Source: JAIXUI01 sp943373175
GTDB taxonomy: Bacteria > Bacteroidota > Bacteroidia > UBA7662 > JAIXUI01
Length of the DNA stretch: 6,389 nucleotides
Direction: 5' to 3'
Assembly (NCBI GenBank): GCA_943373175.1
Contig: CALSBM010000104.1
Span: forward strand, 1-6,389
The translations under genes and the position numbers were made by a program. Of this stretch, positions 1 through 6,024 are shown one piece after another. Numbering within the stretch: position 1 is the stretch's first letter; each line of letters begins with the position of its first letter. The notes under the pieces were generated by a model. It searched no databases, was not told the DNA's origin, and saw only the letters and a list, made by a program, of their open reading frames with translations.

Positions 1-668
1 GAAACAATTTTCTTAGGAGTTGTATAATCCCAGCAAAACTCGTCTTTGGAATCAGATTCAAGGTTAATTGACCATTGATAGGCCAAACTTGGATTTGCTG
101 AAATCGTTGTTTGCGGCCATTCTTTTAGCTTTATCGTGGAACGAGCTAATAATTTTCCGCTCTGATCTGTTAACAAGCTTAGCGTTGAATTTAGTTGGGA
201 GATACCGTTAAGATTAGTGCAAGCGACAAGGCAACAAGGCACGTTATTGACATAGAATTTTACCCAACTGTTCGGTGTAAAGGTATATTGGCTAAGGTTT
301 ATTGGCGCAGATTCATATAGTATCATCAAGAATGAACCTTGTGCTCCTGACATTGAAGAGCTTGTACAGGCTAATGTTGTAGTGTAAGGAGTATTTGGAA
401 TACAACTTGGGGATAGGTCTTTAGTCGAAACCCTAGTACAAATAGTAGCTGGGAAAGATCCCCCACCAATTGGCATAATGGTTAATTGTTCATCAGGTAA
501 AGACATCACAGAACAGTCACGTATAACCCAAATCTGAAAAACAGACCGACCATTGCTATGCTTTCGTAAGGTAATCGCTTCACCAGCAACGTGAGAAGCG
601 TTAGCTTGTAAAGCTGTTAGTAACAACAGAAACAGCTTCAAACAAATAATAGTGGATATTTTTTTCAT
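1..668 (-). CDS. Exported protein, N-terminal part (gliding-type surface protein relative), truncated by window edge
   Basis: The frame is open from an ATG at 668 to the left edge, giving 222 codons with no stop, so the C-terminus is missing. The start is supported by a clear Sec signal peptide: KK at residues 2-3, a leucine-rich core at about 8-20, and a likely cleavage after ANA (22-24). The mature protein begins SHVAGEAITLRKHSNG and continues to an IRDC at 49-52. This recalls, from memory, the 'SHxxGGEI...Y...YRDC' beginning of large Bacteroidota surface proteins that often end in a gliding-type or T9SS sorting domain. A CC pair at 145-146, with another Cys at 150 and TNLNG after it, sits where those proteins carry a conserved CCRN-type segment. 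Other cysteines are at 52, 77, 89, 101 and 212, compatible with disulfides outside the cytoplasm. Codon use is AT-rich (about 38-40% GC in sampled lines). Being a secreted protein is well supported; the family link is an inference and the specific role is unknown. Confidence 0.8.
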   Translation of the reverse strand, partial: MKKISTIICLKLFLLLLTALQANASHVAGEAITLRKHSNGRSVFQIWVIRDCSVMSLPDEQLTIMPIGGGSFPATICTRVSTKDLSPSCIPNTPYTTTLACTSSSMSGAQGSFLMILYESAPINLSQYTFTPNSWVKFYVNNVPCCLVACTNLNGISQLNSTLSLLTDQSGKLLARSTIKLKEWPQTTISANPSLAYQWSINLESDSKDEFCWDYTTPKKIV

Positions 669-686
669 GGCAAATTGATTATGAGA

Positions 687-694
687 CTAATATA
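687..694 (-). promoter_or_regulatory. Weak candidate -7 element for the left-edge exported protein gene
   Basis: On the minus strand this reads TATATTAG, seven of eight matches to the Bacteroidota -7 consensus TAnnTTTG, 18 bases before the ATG at 668. No good TTG lies at the expected -33 spacing; that position is occupied instead by the nearer copy of a 12-bp direct repeat. AT-rich sequence gives such near matches easily, so this is only a suggestion. Confidence 0.22.
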
Positions 695-710
695 AATACA
701 CTTTGAATAT

Positions 711-741
711 TTTTAACACTTGCGTAGCATTTTAACACTTG
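711..741. repeat. 12-bp direct repeat upstream of the left-edge gene
   Basis: TTTTAACACTTG occurs exactly at 711-722 and again at 730-741, a 19-bp period with 7 bp between copies. The pair lies 43-73 bp upstream of the ATG at 668, in the region where a promoter and activator site would be expected. Two direct copies about two helical turns apart could be a regulator binding site, but no known operator was recognised. The repeat itself is certain; its function is not. Confidence 0.5.
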
Positions 742-754
742 AAGCTCAGTTAAC

Positions 755-797
755 AAAACGAAAAAAGGCCTCTTGTAATGGAGACCTTTTTCGTTTT
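755..797 (-). terminator. Rho-independent terminator of obg
   Basis: Arms at 755-772 and 781-797 pair around an 8-base loop. The stem has an A/T-rich base and a GC-richer top, with a T-run built into the 3' side on the minus strand (TTTTTTCGTTTT). On the minus strand one position is a G-U wobble, whereas on the plus strand it would be a C-A mismatch, so the structure is tuned to RNA coming from obg. One A is bulged. It begins 15 bases after the obg stop codon. Confidence 0.85.
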
Positions 798-811
798 AAG
801 AGTTGGAAGAC

Positions 812-1813
812 TTATTTTCCTGCCTCCAATGCAGCCCAGAGCTTATCTTTCAACTGCTGAATGTTGTAGCCGGTAACCGAAGAGATAAAAAGTGCCTCAA
901 TTCCTTCAGGTAATTCAGTATCCCTCATTTCTTGCATCAATTGTTCATCCAGCATATCGGCTTTTGTTATAGCCAGTAGTCGTTTTTTCTCAATCAACTC
1001 GGGGTTATGCTGCTCCAATTCGCTGAGAAGTATTCGGTATTGCTCCCGGATACTGTCAGCATCAGCGGGAACCATGAATAGTAACAGGGAATTTCGTTCA
1101 ATATGACGCAAGAAGCGAGTTCCTAAACCTCGACCTTCCGCAGCTCCTTCAATGATTCCGGGAATATCTGCCATGATAAAGGAGCGAAAATCGCGGTAGG
1201 ATACAATGCCGAGGTTGGGAACTAAGGTAGTAAACGGATAATCTGCAATTTCGGGTTTGGCCGCTGAAACCACTGATAGCAAAGTAGATTTTCCAGCATT
1301 CGGGAAACCCACTAAGCCTACATCTGCCAAAACTTTCAGCTCCAGGATGTACCAACCTTCTTTATAGTCTTCTCCGGGTTGGGCAAAACGTGGAGTTTGC
1401 AAAGTGGCAGAACGGAAGTGCCAGTTGCCCAGCCCTCCCCTTCCCCCACGTACTAAGGTTAAGGATTGTCCATCGCTGGTAACTTCACCAATAAACTCAC
1501 CGGTTTCGCCATCACGAGCTACTGTTCCTATTGGAACATCGAGGATAACATTTTCACCGTCAGCACCTTTCTTAAGTCCTCCGGTTCCAATTCCCCCATG
1601 TTCAGCAAACACATGTTTCCTATACTTCAAGTGTAGAAGAGTCCACATCTGCGCATTAGCCCGGATTACTACAGACCCTCCTTTTCCACCATCACCCCCA
1701 TCAGGCCCACCTTTAGCGGTGAATTTATCGCGGTGAAAGTGCATCGAACCCGCTCCACCTTTACCGGAGCGCATGAAGATTTTTACATAATCTACAAAAT
1801 TACTATCTGGCAT
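812..1813 (-). CDS. obg: Obg-family GTPase (ObgE/CgtA)
   Basis: This is a 333-residue essential-type GTPase that binds the large ribosomal subunit and links assembly to nucleotide status and stress. The glycine-rich Obg fold covers about residues 6-160, including GKGGAGS (17-23), FTAKGGPDGGDGGKGG (31-46) and VRGGRGGLGN (121-130). The G domain follows: P-loop GFPNAGKST (169-177), switch I with YPFTT (192-196), G3 DIPG (216-219) and its EGAAEGRGLG extension, G4 TKAD (283-286) and G5 SSV (311-313). It ends soon after the G domain, with no OCT domain and no long acidic tail, the compact form usual in Bacteroidota. G4 has Thr in place of the usual Asn. The ATG shares one base with the adk stop (TAATG), so the two are probably co-transcribed and translationally coupled; there is no Shine-Dalgarno. 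The terminator follows 15 bases after the stop. Confidence 0.97.
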   Translation of the reverse strand: MPDSNFVDYVKIFMRSGKGGAGSMHFHRDKFTAKGGPDGGDGGKGGSVVIRANAQMWTLLHLKYRKHVFAEHGGIGTGGLKKGADGENVILDVPIGTVARDGETGEFIGEVTSDGQSLTLVRGGRGGLGNWHFRSATLQTPRFAQPGEDYKEGWYILELKVLADVGLVGFPNAGKSTLLSVVSAAKPEIADYPFTTLVPNLGIVSYRDFRSFIMADIPGIIEGAAEGRGLGTRFLRHIERNSLLLFMVPADADSIREQYRILLSELEQHNPELIEKKRLLAITKADMLDEQLMQEMRDTELPEGIEALFISSVTGYNIQQLKDKLWAALEAGK

Positions 1814-2388
1814 TAGGCTCGTGCTTCTATAGCATCGCTAAGTGCCTCGAAGATGGTTTCAATCTCACCAACTCCTTGAATATCTACGAGTTTGCCTTGG
1901 CTCTGATAAAATCCGGCCACTGGTGCAGTTTTGTGGTTGTATTCTTGAATCCTGCGACGAATAATACTCTCATCCTGATCATCAGGGCGTCCGCTAGCTT
2001 TTCCCCTTTCCAACAATCTGCGGCTCAACTCCTCATCATCAACTTTAAGCGAAAGCATACAAGTAATAGGAGTTTGGCAGCCATTCAAAAAAGTATCAAG
2101 TGCTTCAGCCTGCGCGATGGTGCGGGGAAAACCGTCAAAAATAAACCCAGCAGCAGAAGCATTAGCTTCAATCCGGTTCTTAATCATTCCAATCACCACC
2201 TCATCCGGAACCAGGATACCCTGATCCATCAGTTTCTTAGCTTCCATACCCAACGGTGTTCCTTGAGTAATTTCACCTCTGAGAATATCACCGGTGGACA
2301 AATGAACGAGGGAAAATTTCTCTATTAGTTTTTCGGACTGGGTCCCTTTACCTGCACCGGGAGGGCCAAAAAGTACAATGTTCAGCAT
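1813..2388 (-). CDS. adk: Adenylate kinase, short-lid form
   Basis: This cytoplasmic enzyme catalyses ATP + AMP to 2 ADP and balances adenine nucleotides. The chosen start gives 191 residues beginning MLNIVLFGPPGAGKGTQ. The P-loop is GPPGAGKGTQ (8-17), the AMP-binding segment HLSTGDILR (29-37), and the family signature FDGFPRT (84-90). The lid arginines lie in ERGKASGRPDD (127-137) and RRRIQEY (144-150). The lid is short and lacks the four-cysteine zinc insert of long-form enzymes, as in other Bacteroidota. An in-frame ATG seven codons upstream (2409) would add MAITTTL. I reject it because homologues as I know them begin at MLNI and because a perfect -7 promoter element ends directly at that upstream ATG, which would put transcription start inside the extension. 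The stop overlaps the obg ATG by one base. Confidence 0.95.
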   Translation of the reverse strand: MLNIVLFGPPGAGKGTQSEKLIEKFSLVHLSTGDILRGEITQGTPLGMEAKKLMDQGILVPDEVVIGMIKNRIEANASAAGFIFDGFPRTIAQAEALDTFLNGCQTPITCMLSLKVDDEELSRRLLERGKASGRPDDQDESIIRRRIQEYNHKTAPVAGFYQSQGKLVDIQGVGEIETIFEALSDAIEARA

Positions 2389-2540
2389 AAGCGTGGTAGT
2401 GATTGCCATGCAAAGTTAACGGCTGATTAACTAAGTCCTTGCTGTTTTCGGGTTTTTATTGATAAAGGTGTCCATAACTCATTTAAACAGCTACCGTTGA
2501 AATCAACCATCGTTCGCAATGCCCTTTGCTAAGATGAATT
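2389..2540. other. Intergenic gap between the M1 peptidase gene and adk
   Basis: This 152-bp stretch contains the adk -7 element and no convincing gene. No GC-rich hairpin followed by a T-run is present after the peptidase stop; only small weak stems appear (for example GCAA...TTGC near 2523-2536 in plus-strand coordinates). Some read-through from the peptidase gene into adk-obg is therefore possible. Confidence 0.5.
2411..2418 (-). promoter_or_regulatory. Bacteroidota -7 promoter element for adk-obg
   Basis: On the minus strand this reads TAACTTTG, an exact match to the Bacteroidota sigma-ABfr -7 consensus TAnnTTTG. A start site a few bases downstream (roughly 2403-2407) would leave a leader of about 15-20 bases before the adk ATG at 2388. 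The expected TTG near -33 is not seen at 17-19 bp spacing, so the promoter may be weak or activator-dependent, or the match may be chance. Confidence 0.45.
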
Positions 2541-4481
2541 CTAATAAAGTGCAACTTTTTTAATTGTAGTTCCTAACGAGGTTTCAAGGCGTAATAGATA
2601 AATCCCAGAAGCCTGGTTTGACAAGTCGAGCTCGAGCATGTCGGTGCTTAATGCAGAGGTAAGGTCAATCACTTGTTTGCCTTCCACATTAGTAATGAGT
2701 GCTTTTGTTATTGCGGTGCCCGCATTGTTCAACTGAACCAATACCTTTTTCGAACCTTGCTGATGGATAATCACTACTGGTTCTCCTTGCTCCGGTAATG
2801 GGGTAAAACTTCCCCTCGCCAACACTAAGTTATCTGGATCAAAGGCTACAGAATCAGGTTCGAAATTGAATCCGAAAAGGTTTTCCTGCCCGTTGAACTG
2901 ATGCTGTATCCAGTAATCGGCACTATCGGTTCTGGATTTATTGTAAAAGCGAAGCGGAAACTTAAGCTTGAAAAAACCACTAGCTCCGTTGACCGGCACC
3001 TGTGAACTCAGCGTTCTTACATAGCGTCCGTTTACCCTGTAGCTAACACCAAAAAACGGGTAACCTTCTCCAAAGACCCATTTTTGGAAGTAGTCGGTCA
3101 GATCGACACCCGAATATTGTTCCAAGGTTTGCTTTAAGTCTTTTGTCCTGGAAAATTGATAGGCTAAATCCGATCGTTTTAAATACTGCTTAAGTGCTGG
3201 AAATATGACTTGATCTCCCAACTGATACCTTAATTGGTGTAGCACTGCGGCAGCTTTTGCATAGGTTAACGGATAGAAAAATAGTGTTGAAGAAGTGCTA
3301 GTATCAGAACGAAATACTGTCCCTTTTACTCCTGATACAGGATTGGTGACGATGTTTTTTTGCAGCCATTTCCATCGGCTGTACCAATAAGGTTCAAGAA
3401 GTTTTTCGATTGCAAGGCCACTCATCCAAGTGGCAAATCCTTCATTAAGCCAGATATCAGACCAGGCACCACAAGTTACTTTATCACCAAACCACATGTG
3501 CGCGAGTTCATGGGCGGTAAGCTCAAATCCGTAGTTCCCCATAAAGGAATTGGTTTGATGCTCCATACCACCGCCCCAGGCAAATTCTGTGTGGCCGTAT
3601 TTTTCTTTAATGAACGGATACTCCCCGAATAATTCAGTAAAATGATTGAACATGCCATGTAGATTACCCATTTGCTCAATCCATTTTGGAGGATCGGTAT
3701 AAACATGGTGTTCCATTCTTAAGTTTTTGCCCTTTACGACAAGGGTTGTATCATGAACGATGTAAGGACCCACTGCAAAGGCTACCAAATAAGGTGCGAT
3801 GGGATAGCGGTGGCGATAAAAATAGACATCGGTAAATCCACCTGGTAAATAACGGGCTAACAACCCATTGGATACCCCGACCCTGTCGAAAGGGACTGCC
3901 AGTGTTACGTCTATTGAATCAATTTTATCACGAAGTCCTTGTTTCACCGGCCACCAGTCTCGTGCTCCATAAGGTTGTGATAGGGTATGAATCCTATTAG
4001 CATCGGAATAATAGCTTCCAAACCCTGTGGAAACTGGTATTCCACTATAACTAATTTCAACTGAGTCAAGGATTCCGGTAGTTAAAGTAATTGGAAACCC
4101 TATTCTAAGTTGATTTTGGCTGTGACTCCAACCAACGGGCTGTTGTCGGAAGAACACCTGCGAAACATTCATTCCATCAGCTAAATCGAGTACTAACGTA
4201 TCGAGGTTATCCAGTACTTTGAAATGGTGAGCAACTCTTCCAATTAAAATCCCACCACCTGGAAATGCATTCCAACTGGCATTAACAAAGTGTAAATCAA
4301 AGCGGTCTTGTTCTGGTGAGGAACTACTTTGGTGCAGCCTTCCAGCCTTAAATGCTTTAGTTTGAGCGCACAGATGGGCTTGTCCCAACAATTGGTCGAA
4401 CTCTGTAGAAACCTGCTGAGCGTAAAGGCTTAAGAAATTACCAGAAAACAATAGGATAAGGGAAAGAGCCGTTCGAACCAT
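2541..4481 (-). CDS. Secreted M1-family zinc metallopeptidase with T9SS sorting domain
   Basis: This is a 646-residue exported aminopeptidase-like protein. A signal peptide spans residues 1-21 or so (core ALSLILLF, cleavage near LYA-QQ). The N-terminal beta domain of M1 enzymes (about 55-245) precedes the catalytic domain. The zinc site is HELAHMWFGD, with His324, catalytic Glu325 and His328, and the third ligand Glu347 in NEGFA, 18 residues after His328 (HEXXH-X18-E). The substrate-binding motif is GGMEH (304-308), a variant of GAMEN. Tyr407 in TYAKAAAVLH fits the transition-state tyrosine. The long helical C-terminal domain of the large aminopeptidases is absent: after WVFGEGYPFFGV (468-479) comes a beta-sandwich, then about 566-646 a T9SS type A sorting domain (ITNVEGKQV, SGIYLLRLE, IKKVALY). 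Export across both membranes and surface attachment or release is inferred. Likely job: peptide degradation for nutrition; the exact substrate is unknown. Confidence 0.93.
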   Translation of the reverse strand: MVRTALSLILLFSGNFLSLYAQQVSTEFDQLLGQAHLCAQTKAFKAGRLHQSSSSPEQDRFDLHFVNASWNAFPGGGILIGRVAHHFKVLDNLDTLVLDLADGMNVSQVFFRQQPVGWSHSQNQLRIGFPITLTTGILDSVEISYSGIPVSTGFGSYYSDANRIHTLSQPYGARDWWPVKQGLRDKIDSIDVTLAVPFDRVGVSNGLLARYLPGGFTDVYFYRHRYPIAPYLVAFAVGPYIVHDTTLVVKGKNLRMEHHVYTDPPKWIEQMGNLHGMFNHFTELFGEYPFIKEKYGHTEFAWGGGMEHQTNSFMGNYGFELTAHELAHMWFGDKVTCGAWSDIWLNEGFATWMSGLAIEKLLEPYWYSRWKWLQKNIVTNPVSGVKGTVFRSDTSTSSTLFFYPLTYAKAAAVLHQLRYQLGDQVIFPALKQYLKRSDLAYQFSRTKDLKQTLEQYSGVDLTDYFQKWVFGEGYPFFGVSYRVNGRYVRTLSSQVPVNGASGFFKLKFPLRFYNKSRTDSADYWIQHQFNGQENLFGFNFEPDSVAFDPDNLVLARGSFTPLPEQGEPVVIIHQQGSKKVLVQLNNAGTAITKALITNVEGKQVIDLTSALSTDMLELDLSNQASGIYLLRLETSLGTTIKKVALY

Positions 4482-4528
4482 TCGGTAATTTAAAAATACT
4501 ACAGTACCTTCGCAACACTTTTTTAAGA
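4482..4528. promoter_or_regulatory. Divergent promoter region, M1 peptidase / ahcY
   Basis: Only 47 bp separate the two divergent starts, so both promoters must lie here or reach into the coding regions. On the plus strand TACCTTCG at 4505-4512 matches TAnnTTTG at seven of eight positions, with a TTCG-like sequence (4481-4484) about 20 bases upstream. On the minus strand TATTTTTA (4498-4491) also matches seven of eight. Neither ORF has a Shine-Dalgarno. The two polymerase sites would overlap, so the genes may compete for transcription; this is inference. Confidence 0.35.
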
Positions 4529-5836
4529 ATGATAACAGAAAAGCAAAACTACAAGGTCAAGGACATTAGCCTTGCCGAATGGGGCCGGAAAGAAATTCGT
4601 TTGGCCGAAGCTGAAATGCCAGGCCTTATGGCTCTTCGTGAGCAATATGGTGCGACCAAGCCGCTTTCAGGTGCTCGCATTGCCGGTTGCCTTCACATGA
4701 CGATCCAAACGGCAGTTTTGATTGAAACTCTTATAGAACTGGGCGCAGAAGTTACTTGGTCATCTTGTAACATTTTCTCTACTCAGGATCATGCAGCTTC
4801 AGCAATTGCTGCTGCCGGAATTCCTGTTTTTGCTTGGAAAGGCATGTCTGAAGAGGAATTTGATTGGTGCATTGAGCAAACTCTTTTTGCTTTTGAAGGC
4901 GGCCAGCCTCTAAATATGATTCTGGATGATGGCGGTGACCTTACCAACATGGTTTTGGATCGCTACCCGGAACTTGCCTCAAACATTGGGGGAATTTCTG
5001 AAGAAACTACCACAGGTGTTCTTCGGTTGTACCAGCGAATGAAAAAAGGCACTTTGCCACTACCTGCTATCAACATTAACGATAGCGTAACTAAGTCAAA
5101 ATTCGACAACAAATACGGCTGTAAGGAGTCTGCAGTAGATGCAATCCGTCGTGCTACCGACATAATGATGGCAGGTAAAGTTGCGGTTGTTGCCGGTTAT
5201 GGTGATGTTGGTAAAGGAACTGCCGAGTCTCTTCGTGGTGCAGGTGCTCGTGTAATCGTAACTGAAATCGACCCTATCTGTGCCCTGCAAGCTGCTATGG
5301 ATGGTTTTGAGGTTAAGAAGATGGAAACTGCGATTCCTCGTGCTAACATTGTGGTTACCGCTACCGGAAACCGCGATATTGTTACGGAGAAGCATTTCCG
5401 CATGATGAACGATAAAACCATCGTTTGTAACATCGGACACTTCGACAACGAAATCGACATGGCTTGGATTAACACCACTTACGGAAACACCAAATACACC
5501 GTTAAGCCTCAAGTGGATGTTTATAATGTGGACGGTAAGGAAATCATCGTTCTTGCAGAAGGACGTTTGGTGAATTTGGGTTGTGCAACCGGTCACCCCT
5601 CATTCGTCATGTCAAACTCCTTCACCAACCAAACATTGGCTCAATTGGAACTTTGGCAAAACCGTGACAAGTACGAAAACCAAGTTTATACTTTGCCTAA
5701 ACATCTTGATGAAATGGTCGCTCGTTTACACCTCGCTAAAATTGGGGTGGAACTTGAAGAACTTAGCGAAGGCCAGGCGGAATACATTGGTGTATCCGTT
5801 AAAGGCCCATTTAAGTCAGAGCAGTATCGCTATTAA
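4529..5836 (+). CDS. ahcY: Adenosylhomocysteinase (S-adenosyl-L-homocysteine hydrolase)
   Basis: This cytoplasmic, NAD-dependent enzyme reversibly cleaves S-adenosylhomocysteine to adenosine and homocysteine, relieving product inhibition of methyltransferases. It has 435 residues, nearly the length of the human enzyme. Substrate-domain residues are all visible: His56 in CLHMT, Asp134 in DDGGD, Glu159 in SEETTTG, Lys189 and Asp193 in TKSKFDNKYGC, Cys198. The Rossmann motif is GYGDVGKG (223-230), with the NAD-ribose acidic residue in TEIDP (245-249). His304 lies in NIGHFDNEID and His356 in GCATGHPS. The C-terminal cofactor-binding tail GPFKSEQYRY (426-435) is intact. The roughly 40-residue insert found in many other bacterial forms is absent. 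It begins 47 bp from the divergent peptidase gene and stands alone, with no other methyl-cycle gene in view. A strong terminator follows 20 bp after the stop. Confidence 0.98.
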   Translation: MITEKQNYKVKDISLAEWGRKEIRLAEAEMPGLMALREQYGATKPLSGARIAGCLHMTIQTAVLIETLIELGAEVTWSSCNIFSTQDHAASAIAAAGIPVFAWKGMSEEEFDWCIEQTLFAFEGGQPLNMILDDGGDLTNMVLDRYPELASNIGGISEETTTGVLRLYQRMKKGTLPLPAININDSVTKSKFDNKYGCKESAVDAIRRATDIMMAGKVAVVAGYGDVGKGTAESLRGAGARVIVTEIDPICALQAAMDGFEVKKMETAIPRANIVVTATGNRDIVTEKHFRMMNDKTIVCNIGHFDNEIDMAWINTTYGNTKYTVKPQVDVYNVDGKEIIVLAEGRLVNLGCATGHPSFVMSNSFTNQTLAQLELWQNRDKYENQVYTLPKHLDEMVARLHLAKIGVELEELSEGQAEYIGVSVKGPFKSEQYRY

Positions 5837-5856
5837 GCGCTGAAAAAGTATTCCGT

Positions 5857-5892
5857 AAAAAGGGGCAACTTGTACAAGTTGCCCCTTTTTTT
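5857..5892 (+). terminator. Strong bidirectional terminator after ahcY
   Basis: Positions 5857-5890 form a perfect 34-bp palindrome: a 16-bp arm at 5857-5872, TA at the centre, and its exact complement at 5875-5890. The GC-rich core GGGGCAAC is flanked by an A-run on one side and a seven-T run (5886-5892) on the other, giving a classical Rho-independent terminator for ahcY. Because the A-run mirrors the T-run, it should also stop transcription arriving on the minus strand from the gene at 6025-6389. Confidence 0.93.
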
Positions 5893-5933
5893 GATTTAAT
5901 AATCCTGTCTTTCTATTTGGAGTACGGCCATTA

Positions 5934-5977
5934 AATTCCCACAAGGGCATCCGCGTCCGGATGCCCCTGTGGGAATT
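5934..5977. repeat. 44-bp hairpin, probable dispersed palindromic element
   Basis: Arms of 20 bp at 5934-5953 and 5958-5977 flank a 4-base loop (CGTC). A single position departs from perfect pairing: A-C on the plus strand, G-U wobble on the minus strand, so minus-strand RNA folds without a mismatch. The core GGGCATCCG/CGGATGCCC is much more GC-rich than surrounding DNA. On the minus strand it is followed only by TTTAATGG, so it is a poor terminator by itself. It may be a dispersed repeat or a stabilising 3' structure for the transcript ending at 6025. Confidence 0.75.
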
Positions 5978-5983
5978 CTTGTA

Positions 5984-6005
5984 GAGACGCGATTTATCGC
6001 GTCTC
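5984..6005. repeat. 22-bp hairpin GAGACGCGA-TTTA-TCGCGTCTC
   Basis: Perfect 9-bp arms at 5984-5992 and 5997-6005 surround a TTTA loop. There is no T-run on either side, so this is not a standard terminator. From memory, palindromes of this GTAGAGACGCG...CGCGTCTC type are highly repeated between genes in several bacterial genomes, including cyanobacteria, which suggests a dispersed repeat. It lies six bases from the 44-bp hairpin and 19 bases past the stop of the minus-strand gene. Confidence 0.7.
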
Positions 6006-6024
6006 CGAAAAAGCCAATGATTCC

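Noticed and set aside
1404..1736. Plus-strand ORF of 110 codons opposite obg
   Set aside because: It is proline- and serine-rich because it is the reverse of the glycine-rich Obg domain; no start signals or recognisable domain.
2389..2409. Seven-codon N-terminal extension of adenylate kinase (MAITTTL)
   Set aside because: It is not part of the conserved protein, and its ATG lies directly against a perfect -7 element, so it is probably upstream of or at the transcription start.
5096..5596. Minus-strand ORF of 166 codons opposite ahcY
   Set aside because: It lies entirely within a confidently identified gene on the other strand and shows no domain; low-complexity Ser/Thr/His/Asn composition is typical of an antisense shadow.
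5857..6005. Possible CRISPR-like or attachment-site array
   Set aside because: The three palindromes have different sequences and lengths, with no repeated unit separated by regular spacers, and no integrase or cas gene is in the window.
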